From Impatiens glandulifera (Eukaryota; Streptophyta; Magnoliopsida; Ericales; Balsaminaceae), in NCBI RefSeq assembly GCF_907164915.1, contig NC_061862.1:78891718-78955717 (forward strand): 64,000 nt of DNA, read 5' to 3'. Under the pieces are notes generated by a model, which was not told where the DNA came from, did not search any database, and saw only the letters and a list, made by a program, of their open reading frames with translations. The position numbers and the translations under genes are program-made. Positions 33,902 through 50,522 of the stretch are shown in pieces (positions within the stretch are counted from its first letter, which is position 1; every line of letters starts with the position of its first letter).

Positions 33902-36447
33902 TTATTCACAAGCCAACTTAGTATCAAAGCTACTCAAACAAATTGCAAAAGCCTGAAATGCAGATAAAGGATACCGATAATCCATCGTAAACATATCTTT
34001 CCCGACTTTCCCAAACTGAAGTATTATCTTATCCTGATCAGGCCCCGACGACCCCGATCCCTGCCCGGAACTAGGTTGGCTACCAGGAACCGAAACGGGC
34101 GGCGGAGGCAATGAAGCGATCAACTGAAAGTTCTTAACCGACGCAACCGTCACACGTCCCCTGAAATTCAAACACCAACATTGTAACTGTTCGTGCCATC
34201 TCGGAGCCTTGTTCTTGAGAACCAATGGCCGAACCACTTTCCCTTCTGGATCCTCGGGCAGCTGCCCTAATCCAATCTCCGAGAATCTCGAGCTGCTGAA
34301 GTCGGTCGAGTGGTCTAGGGATTTCGTGAAAGATATGCTACGGAATGAGTCCTCGAGCGAACGTGGGGCAAGCTCGGGCTGCCCGGGGACCCATCCGTTG
34401 GCGTCCATAGCCGATGTGGGAATGGAATGCATGGCGCAGTGCATTCTACGTGGGCCCCGAGTACCGAGTACGTTTAGCTCGTAGGCGATTTGGGCTATGT
34501 TGTAACTCCCTGTTGGAACTTTGGGGGAGACTTTCTTTGAGTTGAATCTTCGACTTGTTCTTCCTGGAGGGGGGATATTTGTGTTTGTGTAGGGAGGTTG
34601 AGTGTCGTAAATGATGAATTTTGTTCCGAGAAAATTTGACCTGAAAATGTGTATAATGGCAAAATTATAATTTTGGGGGAAGAAATGATGCCATTTCAAA
34701 ACACTGTCTGGATTTGAGTCTGAATCTGGATCAGGAACTAGAGAAGAAACCATGAACTTGTGTCTAACAAAGTTATATTTATCTCATCAGGATCCATATC
34801 AAAACAAGATACACGACAAAGAAAAAGTGTTTCTAAATAAATTTATCGACCGTTTCACATCTAGATCTGGATCTAGACCTAGAAAGAAACAATGATGCAA
34901 TGGGTTAAAGACAGGGTTTATTAAGGTCTTGTTTGATGTGGCTTATTTGAGATAAATTAGTAACTCATTATTCAATCAATAATTTGTTTTTCAAGATAAC
35001 AAAACATGCATTGTACTGCCATCATTCAAACAAGAAAATAATAACAGAAATTCAAACAAAGTGAATGAATACAAACGTCTGTCAATTTAAAGCACAAATG
35101 GTTAAGACAAGGTTTATTAAGGCCTTGTTTGATGTTACTTATTTAAGATTAACTTCATATAACCCATTATTCAATTAGTCTATTTTCAAATAATTTTGTT
35201 TGACCTAGGTTATTGAAACTTGGGTTATTTGGGTAAAATAGTTTAAGAGTTATAAATATATATCTAAACAATAATTTGTAAAGAAAAATAATCATTTTGG
35301 TTGATAATCAAACTATATGGTTGATGTATTTTCTTCCACTTGAGGTATTTGAATAAACCTAGATCAAACAAGGCCTAAGAATACAAACAGTAGGAATAGG
35401 AAGATCACTTTATCTGTTACCTCAATTTTCCAATGTATGTATTGCTTGATCTTGATATATGATCTGCATCCATGGAGATGATATACTCTGTATAAGTAGT
35501 TCTTCGCGTTCTTTTAGCGGAGAGAAGAAATTTCCCATTTTCAACAAGTAATGCTGCAAATTATGAAATCCGATTCAGCATTAGCACTCAATTTTGCAAC
35601 AGAATTTGAAGTTCGCATAAGAAGACAAATACACAATATTTGCAATAAATAAGTTCGCATTTACTAATAGTCCATTGTAGAAACAGTGGTTCATTAAATA
35701 TTTGGATGATAAATAAGTGAGTATTTATTGATAGCCCACTGCAATCAAATTAACTATTCACAGAAACAATGCTGCATTAAATATATTTCGGGTGATAAAT
35801 ATGTTATAGAATTTATTGCTATTCCAATTAGTAAATGGACAAGTAGTTGAATACCCAATTTTCCAAGAGTGTAAAAGAAATGCTTACTGGTACTAAGACA
35901 AAGGAAAAGATGGTAAGTCAAATTGGACTTGTCCCTTTTGATGAAGCATTGAATAGTCCCATCTCGAGGCCCTGGCTGGAAACACGAACAAACAACTTAG
36001 AATCAATGACAGATATCGAGAAATCAAATAGGATTAACTTCTATGCTTAATTCTAGCGTTTTGCACAAAAGACAATTAGATTAACAAATAAGCTACCTGT
36101 TTAAGAGAAACAGGAAATGTAAGCTTTCCACATAGTTCTGGACCTCTCACGATTTCTTTACACATACCCCTCCACGATCTACAAACAGCACCACAAGCGA
36201 CAACATTCTTTCTAGCCGGCCAATTGCTCTCACTCTCTTCCAACCTCTTGATTATGTCGAACAATAACTCTGGTGGAAGATTAGCCCAACGACTACTCTG
36301 AATCACCAAAGGCTGATCACTTAAATGGTGAAAAGATCCATGAGATTTCCCCCTGTTGTGATGAGACGAAATCCTCACATCAAAACTTCTCCTGGATAAA
36401 CTCCCGATACTATCTCTAACGTCACGAACTATGCTACGGAAAGACAT
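33902..36447 (-). CDS. Tubby-like F-box protein, four coding exons
   Basis: Exons 36447-36097, 35975-35888, 35553-35421 and 34640-33902 join in frame into 436 residues. The N-terminus [20 protein letters not shown] is typical of plant TLPs. An F-box lies at about 51-105 ([33 protein letters not shown]). The tubby domain runs from about 117 to the end, with [67 protein letters not shown] and the C-terminus [19 protein letters not shown]-box TLPs act as SCF ubiquitin-ligase subunits. Their tubby domain binds phosphoinositides at the plasma membrane and is released under stress. Intron 3 (34641-35420) contains at least one complete MITE. A 5' UTR intron is likely between 36448 and about 37040. 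No defects. Confidence 0.93.
34925..35080. mobile_element. Partial Tourist-like MITE in intron 3 of the tubby-like gene
   Basis: TAA then GGTCTTGTTTGATGTGG at 34925 matches the left end of the complete MITE nearby. I did not find the other end; the right coordinate is approximate. Confidence 0.4.
35121..35375. mobile_element. Complete Tourist-like (PIF/Harbinger-type) MITE in intron 3 of the tubby-like gene
   Basis: 255 bp with perfect 13-bp inverted ends, GGCCTTGTTTGAT and ATCAAACAAGGCC, flanked by TAA on both sides (35118-35120 and 35376-35378). A 3-bp TWA duplication is characteristic of PIF/Harbinger MITEs. Non-coding. Confidence 0.85.
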
Positions 36448-37270
36448 TTATCTCCAAATATAATCCAAACTCCTGTAATAATGCGAAGGAAATTTCGGTT
36501 TCTGCAATGAAGAAAGTAGTTTAAACATGAATTAAAGAGAAAGAAGGTAAGAGTAAAGGTATCAAAAAGCAAAAGTAAAGCAAAGTGAAAAGATAAGCAA
36601 AAGAAAGATTCTCACATGGATCTTCCTAAAAGCAAGTAGAACAATAAAACCTTTGATAATATTTCCTTTAGGTTTATTTACTGTATTTAGTTAGTTAATC
36701 TCAATAGCTTCATAGTCACAGATCAGAACTAAAGTAAAGAAACAAAGAGAAGATTCCAATCTCAATTATTCACAGGAATTTCCTCTCAAATAAATCAAAT
36801 AGAGAATCAAATCCAAAATATCTAATGATAAGAACTGGAAATCATCGAGTATTCATCAGGTTCTACATAGATCTGCCGTAATCAAAGTTGACTAATATTT
36901 CTAGCAACTACTAACTAGATTCATTCAGTAGTCAACAAACAAAACCCGAAAGAAAAAGAAATCTAGCTCGATTTTCATACATATATGAAAGAGAATACAA
37001 CGAAGATCGTAGATCTGTACCTTATTCGCAGAAAATCTCCAGATTCAAAAATGTAAATGTACGTAACAGCTATAAAGAAATCTTCTGATCTTCCTAAATC
37101 TTCACCTCCTCCTCCTCCTTTTTACTGCTTGCAAAGTCTCTGGTCAGACCTGTATCATCTTCTCCACCACCTCTTCTCTCTCTATATATCTCTCTTTCTC
37201 TCTCTATATCTCTCTTTCTCTCACACACACACACACAATCCGGTCCGGACACCAAAGCAGGATTAAATCT
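36448..37270 (-). promoter_or_regulatory. 5' leader/promoter region of the tubby-like gene with CT/AC microsatellite
   Basis: No ORF of note. At 37169-37237 there is a + strand (CT)n/(TATCTCTCT)n tract followed by (CA)n, that is GA/GT on the gene strand. Such tracts are common just upstream of, or in, plant 5' leaders. The transcription start and the 5' UTR intron are inferred and not fixed. Confidence 0.4.
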
Positions 37271-42339
<5,069 letters not shown>

Positions 42340-42344
42340 TTCAC

Positions 42345-42933
42345 TATTAGTTTCTTTAGTCTAAATCTTTAATCCTTAAGTCTATAATCTGTATACTCTA
42401 TGTCGATAAATCGAGATAAACTGTAATTGCGGAAACGTACCTGGATTTTGAATGCAGAACGGTTCATTAAGCCGTTCTTCGTTATTCTCTTTTCTTGATC
42501 TTGAATCTGGACCTGAATCTGAATTTGGATCTTCTTGTTCCGGATCTGGACCTGGATCGGAATGTCAGATGTTCAGATGTGGGTGGGGTTTAAGTCTTCC
42601 AACCCTATATCGATAGCCCTCTTTAATATTCTTGAGAGATGAATATCAACCTTATTGTTCGATGAGAGAAACAAATAGGTAGGCTATTTATATGGGTTTG
42701 GGGACCTAGCCCTAATATACCCATTTATTATTCGGCCCATCAACGAAGTAATAAATGGTATTTTTGCTTCTACACAAATATATCCCCACATTTATTATAG
42801 ATGTCTAAATAAGCCCCATAATCTTTATACTTTAATAGATCACTTTAATTGGGCTTTAATCTTTATTATGATAACAACTAATATACAATTATTAAATAAT
42901 ATATGTACCCAAATATTGGAAATAATTCCAACA
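42345..42933 (-). repeat. 3' LTR of the copia derivative
   Basis: Begins TATTAGTTTC where the other LTR has TGTTAGTTTC, so the terminal TG is mutated to TA here. Ends TTCCAACA. Confidence 0.9.
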
Positions 42934-43354
42934 ATCTCCCACTTGGGTCATATAATATTTCCTTCAATTGTATATTATAACCTTAAGAGCTCAAAATATT
43001 GTTATCATTACAAATACATCTATATCAATCTCGTCCATCAATTATACCAACATAGGATTAAAGCGGTTTTTGTTACATTAATTCGTAACTAAACTCTCAA
43101 TAGTCACATATGTCAATACAATCAAATGACATAGATTAAACATGGGTGTGTAGTGTGGATTAACATGTAGTGTGATCTTTAACATGTCTAATACCAACTG
43201 GTCCTCCTTTATTTCTTATAGAGATCAATCTGAATAACTTTAAAATCTTGATTTTCTTTAAAAACTAAATCTTTAATTTCTTTAGAAACTAATTCTTTAA
43301 TGTGCACATAAATTCCAAATTGTATCTATACAAGCATCACAATACAAACTCCCA

Positions 43355-44180
43355 CTAAAACTGTATATCATCTAAATATGTAATCCATATGAACAATATG
43401 TTCATGAAAGACCTCGGATAACAAATATTTAGAGAACGGATCCGTAATTTTAGAGTTTGTCCAAATATGCTCAATAGATAAATAAACATTCTGAATTCTT
43501 TATTTTCTAAATAGTTCGACTTAGTCAAACTCATATTACTATTAAAGTAAAAGAACTGCAAATTATTGTCACGTAATAACTTTAGTGGTCTTTCTATATC
43601 ATCCATAATTTGCAACCTCGTGACAAAATTTTGCAGTCAAATTCTTTAATTGGATACCACAAAACACCTAATAAATTCTGCCATCAACTTGAAATAATTC
43701 GAGTGTCTACTTAACACTCTTCCAAAAATTAATTCTTTAAACTAAAATGATGTGGCACGAATTTTCGACTGTTTTAGTATTAAACAAAATTCGAATCAAT
43801 ATACCAAATGATCTCTATCCGATTCGATTTCACTATATGAGTATGCAATGTTTTGTTCTTAAAATATCACATTAGTTGTTTGGTTGCTTTCTTAATGATC
43901 CAAAAACCAGGATCCTTCAAGTATTTGTCCAACATCATAAATATTCTTAATTTCTTGATTCATAAAATCTAGAGCATACATTAAACTCTTGTTTAAGGAG
44001 TATTATGTATATATATATTTATTTTCAAGGCTAATCTTGAAGTACTTATGAGACTAAATTTATCTCTAGATCTTTCAAAATATCCAATAATTAACATCTA
44101 GAAATTCTTTAGTCTAGTTTATTTTCTTTAGACCTATAAGGCCTGACCTTAACTGGACAACCCCAAAAGAATTTACTAGT
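43355..44180 (-). pseudogene. Decayed copia pol remnants (RNase H, integrase end)
   Basis: 43615-43355 contains DIERPLKLLRDNN, FYFNSN and TKSNYLENKEF, recognisable as the copia RNase H segment usually reading RPLxxYCDN..SKHIDIKY, followed by a shifted frame. Near 44180-44040 the - strand gives FWGCPVKVRPYRSKENKLD and then several stops, matching the end of copia integrase (VWGCP..KLD). Neither is functional. Confidence 0.6.
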
Positions 44181-46620
44181 TGTTTTAGTTGAATCTTTAT
44201 TACATATATAAGTTGTAATTCTTAACTCTTCCTTCCAAATGAATCAATTACATGAAGATATTCCATAAATGTTTGTTTCCAAATAAAAAAGTATCTAAAG
44301 TAATTCTTTATTTCTTCATCTTTAATATGAATTGTCAATGCCCACGCCGATGTTTCTTTCACCATCAATTGACTTTTGACAATTAACTCAACCGTACATC
44401 AACACATTTACTTTAGTAATTCTGAAGTTACCATCAATTGTGTATGAGTACTGAAATTAAATTACTCTTAGAACAAACAAAACAAACTATAATATGTATT
44501 CTTTTATGCACCACTTTCTTTAGTAATTTTCTTTTAGGTGCAATATCTGCAATTCTTACAGCTTTATTTCTTTATTATGTATTAAGGTATTTGCTAAGTG
44601 AACACTATTTATGTTATTTTTGTTTCAATCTTTTATTTTTCTTACACACAATTGATGTGAGTTCATATAGAGACTATGTCTCCCTTTAGACAACTACAAT
44701 TCACATCAATTAACTTAAGTGTAAATAAAAAAATCCAAATTAGATGCATGAAAATACATTATTGTAACTCTGACTTTAATGCATTACTTTTGAAACAAAA
44801 TAAAACATATATTATTTATGAAATCTTTATTCTAATAATACCCTTAGAAATTTTAACCCTTTTAGATATAATTCTTAAAAATACAACAAATTCTAAATAT
44901 GTCTTAAAAATTATATCATATAAAATGAACTTAAGATGTTGACAAGAAAAATAATCCGTATAAACAGAAGTGTTAACTTGATTAGATAACAAAACAAATG
45001 AACAACCATACTCACAAAATTTTAATAATCACATAAATTCAAAATAATGGTACGTCTCATCATAAGATACCAAACGCAATATTTAGTCTTTGGACATTGA
45101 ATATTAATTTGCAAACGGTACTCTTTTGTAGTAATCAAATATTAACAATAAGTCCTGTCAAACAATTGGTTATCTTTGGATATTCCAATTATTCACATGG
45201 CCCACCGAATAATTGTTACATATTTATTACCACATGTGCATAATGTTATTCTGACCAATTATTTATCTTCCTTTGGGCCGATTAAATAACTGCATGAAAT
45301 AATACACACTACCTTCTTAATTTATAAAACATATTAACTTTCACAAGAGAGCCTACTTTAGTAGGATGTTGCTTCAATTAATTGATTTAATAAAATAAAT
45401 TATGTACATACTTTAAGTATGTAACTCGACCAATTATTAAACTTTCTTTTGTCCGATTAATAATCGCATAGTTACAAACACAACCGTCTTAATCTTATAA
45501 AACAAATATGTTCTATAAATTAATAATTTGTACATTATTTAAATTTGCAATCCGACCAATTATTAATCTTCCTTTGGGCCGATTAACAACCGTATAATTA
45601 CAAATTTAAGTGGGCCTAAAATTGTACCAAATTTTTGAATGTGTTATTAATACCGAAAATCCGAATGTTGTTTTATGTATCAAAAATTGCATAAATTCCA
45701 TATGTGTTACATAAAACAAATAATTGTGATTTTACTAATCACTCAATTATTTCTTAATATCAATCAACACAATATATACATAAAGACCGAAATATATATA
45801 TATATATTTGAATGTGTAATATAACATGATTGATTATTCATCCAAATATAATAATAATAACAAATAATTAAATAATCAATTACACAGATTACCTGAAATT
45901 CTAAATTTATCAATTATTAGGTTAATTCCTTAATTCCTTATATATATTATTATTATTATTTTAATTCCTTAAATTAATTATAATAATTTTTAATTTCTTA
46001 AATTAATTATAATAATTAATTATTATTCCAAAACTGAATTCCTTAATTCCTTATATATATTAATTACATTCCTTAATTAATAATAATAATAATAATAATT
46101 CTTAAAACATTAAATTCCTTAATTAATTCTTTAATTATTAATTTGACAAATTCTTTAAAAACAAATTAGCATAATTATATAATTAATTAATTCCTTAATT
46201 AATAATAATTAATTATAATTAATTATTATTCTAAAATCTGAATTCTTTAATTAATTATAATTATTAAATTCCATATATGTATATATTATATATAATGTAT
46301 ATTTCTTTAATTAATTATTTAAATAATAATTAATATAATTAATTCTATAATTAATAACAAATATATAATATAGAAGTATTCTTTTCGTAAAAAAAACCAA
46401 AAAAAACCTATTCAACTTCCTTATCATTAAACCCTTACAAATCGAATGATCTATACTAATCCTTATTAGTTCTGACCATCCTTATTAATATCATTAAACC
46501 CTTATAAATTCAATGATCTATACTAATCCTTATTAGTTCTGATCGAAATAGATGAAAAACATATATGAATATGTTTTAAAATTCTTATAAACCTAAATTT
46601 CAATAGATAGACATAGAGAT
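44181..46620. other. Internal non-coding part of the copia derivative
   Basis: No recognisable domain. At about 45180-45600 a phrase related to ACCAATTATTAATCTTCCTT and the following GGGCCGATTAA recurs four times. Between about 45900 and 46380 there are AT-rich repeats of TTCCTTAATTAATAATAAT type. Confidence 0.5.
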
Positions 46621-46635
46621 GGCTCTGATACCACT

Positions 46636-47217
46636 TGTTAGTTTCTTTAGTCTAAATCTTTAATCCTTAAGTCTATAATCTGTATACTCTATGTCGATAA
46701 ATCGAGATAAACTATAATTGCGAAAACGTACCTGGATCTTGAATGCAGAACGGTTCATTAAGCCGTTCTTCGTTATTCTCTTCTTCTTGATCTTGAATCT
46801 GGACCTGAATCTGAATTTGGATCTTCTTGTTCCGGATCTGGACCTGGATCGGAATGTCAGATGTGGGTGGGGTTTAAGTCTTCCAACCCTATATCGATAG
46901 CCCTCTTTAATATTCTTGAGAGATGAATATCAACCTTATTGTTCGATGAGAGAAACAAATAGGTATGCTATTTATATGGGTTTGGGGACCTAGCCCTAAT
47001 ATACCCATTTATTATTCGGCCCATCAACGAAGTAATAAATGGTATTTTTGCTTCTACACAAATATATCCCCACATTTATTATAGATGTCTAAATAAGCCC
47101 CATAATCTTTATACTTTAATAGATCACTTTAATTGGGCTTTAATCTTTATTATGATAACAACTAATATACAATTATTAAATAATATATGTACCCAAATAT
47201 TGGAAATAATTCCAACA
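46636..47217 (-). repeat. 5' LTR of the copia derivative
   Basis: 582 bp, TGTTAG..CCAACA, next to the primer-binding site and followed by the TTCAC duplication. Confidence 0.92.
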
Positions 47218-47222
47218 TTCAC

Positions 47223-48502
47223 TTCTCTATGAGTCATCTTTATCGTCTATCCCCTATGGCCTCCTCTAGATTCATAATATCTCCACATTATTTGTAGTCA
47301 CCCACTTATGTTTTATCATATTAGCTAGTATTATTTTTGTTTGATTATAGATCATTCCCATAATTGGGTGCACCATATCTTGTCGAATTAGTGTTATTCT
47401 ATACTCAAAGAGACGTTATTTTCAAATAATTATCACAAACAATGAAGGGTCAATTTATTGTATTGGTGTTGCTATTTCAAGATTGTGCTCACATTTTTCT
47501 TGACATCAAAGTAGAAGTCAACTGAATTTATACCTGATTTTATTCAATTAAGTAGAGGTGTATAAATGATGTTGTTCTCAACTATGAGGCTCAATTATAA
47601 CATTTTGTGTTGGCTTCTCCCATTTTCTCAATATTTGTAACTGGTCATTTTTTTATTGGGTAAAACTCACTTGAATGATAATATTTGTAATTGACACACC
47701 AAATTTAATGTCATTCAAGATTCTTTCAAATAATTTTTGACCTGCTCTATCATATATTTTAGAACCCAAATTAGTTTATCATTAGATTCAAAAGGATGCA
47801 TTTGGAGTCACTTTGCTTAAGTTAAAAAATCAAAACTATGTTTATTCTCCAATTTTTTTTATAAATATATTAAATACTAACTTCTTACTTTAAAAATAAA
47901 TCTTAAATAAATCAAACTTTTTGTTTTTTTTTTTCCAATTCGGCATGCAGTCACACTAATTCTTAGACTCCTAAGAAAAAGGACAATATGCTTTATTAGA
48001 GAGGCCGAATAATGGCCGAATAAGCACGCCATTCACTTTTACATCATCACCACATCAATTAAAAGTATATATATATATTTATTATCAAACAAACACAAAA
48101 GATAGTTTAGAGTAATAATGATTTTTATGAAACTAAAATTACAGATTCAATTTTCACTTAAAATACCTTAAAATACTTTAAATTGTGATAGATGTAATGC
48201 TTAGGGACATCTTAGCTTCCTAAAAAATAAAAAAAAAATTAATAAATATTTTTTTTTTATAAATTTATTGTAATACCTAAGTTTTCTTTGTCTGGTTATT
48301 TTATAAAATAAATATTTTGTAGAAATATTAGTTTATTTTATTAAGAAACATGTGCTTAAAATCTCTCTTTCCATGAATAACATTTGTCAATTCAGAAAGC
48401 TTTTGCACAATTATTATGATACAAGTCACAAGTTTGTGTGACCGTTAATTGAATTGGGACAATTGCTTGGTTTGAAAACGGTTTTATTAAGTCATTCAAT
48501 AT
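47223..48502. other. Intergenic DNA
   Basis: No gene or bounded element is seen. Confidence 0.4.
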
Positions 48503-48510
48503 CTTACTTC

Positions 48511-49599
48511 TAGAGCGGTTGAACGGGCTAACCCATGGCGGGGCGGGTCTACATACCAAAACTCATCGTTTGAAAGGTCGACGGCGGACTGGCCCACCAT
48601 TCCGGCGGGTTGAAAATCCCCAACCCAACCCAAGGTGAGTTGTGAGTTATACGGGCTAGCTCACGGGTTGTCTCACTACAAATAAAAATAAATAAAAATC
48701 ATTACACCTAATAGTTCTAGAAAACAAGAGTTCAAGAAAATGATTAAATAATCATAATACACATCAAACAAGAGTCTTGTCTATCGTTACACATTAATTG
48801 ACCAAATAGTTCAACAAAGTAACTAAAATTTGAAAAATTCATAAAATAATATTTTCAGTAAAGTCAACATTCTTTAAATATCATCAATTGAGATATAATC
48901 CATGACAAATCCTTCTCATTCATCGCCTTTCTCTTCAATGTCCGCATCAGCATCCTCTAAGGCTATGCGACATATGCCTATAAGTAAAAATGACAATTTG
49001 AAATCGCCTCGCAAAAACTGAACCGAATTGTCCCGTTTGGGACGGTTTTTCCCTAAAACCGAACGGGGATGGGGCGAAAATGATATTTGTGTCTCCCGCC
49101 CCGATCTCACCCCGTTTATGCCCCGAACATTTTAAAACATAATTAAATATATCAAATCACCAATATATTTATTTATTTATTATATTTTATAAGAGTATTT
49201 CTTTATAATAATATAAAATTTCAATATATTATCATATATATTATATTAAAAAATTCGTTTATATAATATTATTTTATATATTTTTAAAATATTTTATTAA
49301 CGATGTCCCGCGAGAATTTCTCGAAATCGAACAAAACCGAACGGGACGAGGATGGTAAATGCATTCCCCGTCCGAATCGCCTCATTGTCATCCCTACCTA
49401 TAAGGCTATAAATTAGATTAGATTATTTTTTGTCAACTCGCGGGCCAATCCAAGCCCGGCCCGTCTAGACCAGCGACCCGAGCAGGCTGGCCCGTGTAGG
49501 CCCACTTCCAAATGAGTTGCTAATATTTCAACCCAACCCAATTAAATTATTTGGCAGGGCGGACCAACCCAACGGGACTAACCCAAATTGACGACTCTA
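48511..49599. mobile_element. Non-autonomous hAT element (outer)
   Basis: 1,089 bp including the nested element. The left end is TAGAGCGGTTGAACGGGCTA and the right end, reversed, is TAGAGTCGTCAATTTGGGTT. They share TAGAG and GGG(C/T)TA, fitting the hAT end pattern YARNG. Eight-base flanks CTTACTTC (48503-48510) and CCTACTTC (49600-49607) match at 7 of 8. Subterminal GC-rich motifs (GGCGGGTC, AACCCAACCCAA) occur at both ends. No transposase. Confidence 0.8.
48985..49396. mobile_element. Nested non-autonomous hAT element
   Basis: 412 bp inside the outer hAT. Ends TAAAAATGACAATTTG and, reversed, TAGGGATGACAATGAGG. An exact 8-bp duplication, CCTATAAG, lies at 48977-48984 and 49397-49404. Internal text includes CCCGTTTGGGACGG. 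The 64-residue frame at 48916-49110 is an accident of this repeat. Confidence 0.88.
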
Positions 49600-49607
49600 C
49601 CTACTTC

Positions 49608-50100
49608 AAATCATATATTTGATAGATTAAATGTATTATATATTAAGTCAAAATTTTGAACATTTAATTATATACATCTAATAATTCATTAATAATCAAC
49701 TTTGTTATTTTCGAATAAAATTAACTATAAATATTTACATAATAATATTTTGAAATAAAAATATTTATTAAAGAATGACAAAAAGATCAAATTAGTAAAC
49801 ATTTAACTTGAGTTCGAATTAATTGGATTGATTCAGTAAATTATCCGACCATGATATATATGTTTTTATTATATCAAAACCTATATCCAACCTTATATTT
49901 AGTCCAAATTGAATTTTGTTCAGTTCGAATGACATTCAAATCTATTTATCACAAGTTATTATTTATTAATTTAGAATAATTAATATTTTTTTTTCTAGAA
50001 TTAGTTCTTTGGACTCATACCTTGTATATTAAAATAACATTAAATTACCTTCTATTAAATTAATTTGATAAATATGTGAGTGTATTTATACTTGGGTCGG
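49608..50100. other. AT-rich intergenic DNA
   Basis: No feature supported. Confidence 0.35.
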
Positions 50101-50522
50101 ATCGTGAGTTAACCCATTCATAAATTTGAAACGTTTAAAATTAAAAAAATATTATATTTATGTTTCTATTTGCAACATAAAAAAACAAGTACAACCCCTT
50201 AACCAACTAAGCTAGTAAGACTTTATATTTCAAATTATAACACAAAATTTAATAAACGTGCGACATTCCTATAAGTTTAATTTTTAACTAACTAATATAT
50301 ATATATATATATATATATATAATAATGTTTAATTTGATTTTTTTTTGGTTTGTCGGGTTGAGAGTTGTGATTAATTTGGATATATATGAGAATAAATGAA
50401 TAATTGAGTCGAATCATGGGTTGACCGCCCATAAACTTGAAACAGTTAAAAGTAAAATTAAAAATGTTATATGTATGTTTTGAACTTGCAACCTAATAAA
50501 ACAAATACAACCCTTTAACCAA
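50101..50522 (-). repeat. Third array of the ~313-bp tRNA-Ile-like repeat, inverted
   Basis: Modules at 50163-50220 and 50476-50522, 313 bp apart, read on the - strand like those at 1-830 (GGTTAAAGGGTTGTA then GTTGCAAGTTC). The second is cut off sharply at 50522, where the G-rich minisatellite begins. Confidence 0.75.

Larger units (their letters stand above)
42345..47217 (-). mobile_element. Copia-derived LTR element with intact ends and decayed coding
   Basis: A 4,873-bp element. LTRs at 42345-42933 (589 bp) and 46636-47217 (582 bp) differ by about six substitutions and an 8-bp duplication in the left copy. An exact 5-bp duplication, TTCAC, flanks it (42340-42344 and 47218-47222). The primer-binding site 46621-46633 is TGGTATCAGAGCC on the - strand. 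The polypurine tract CAAGTGGGAGAT lies just right of 42933. The inside holds only wrecks of pol on the - strand. The LTRs (about 1 percent apart) are far younger-looking than the coding decay. The element therefore probably moved as a non-autonomous derivative. Confidence 0.9.

Noticed and set aside
34209..34484. 91-residue + strand frame
   Set aside because: Antisense shadow of the tubby domain exon.
33902..34753. Start codon at 34753 for a stand-alone tubby protein
   Set aside because: The stretch before 34640 does not match the family and is preceded by a good acceptor; the upstream F-box and tubby exons join in phase instead.
37057..37266. 69-residue frame with Ser/Leu and His-Thr repeats
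   Set aside because: It comes from the CT/CA microsatellite upstream of the tubby-like gene.
44438..44942. Two hydrophobic + strand frames inside the copia derivative
   Set aside because: AT-rich chance frames; the recognisable pol remnants are on the other strand.
48916..49110. 64-residue - strand frame
   Set aside because: It lies across the end of a nested hAT and matches no protein family I know.
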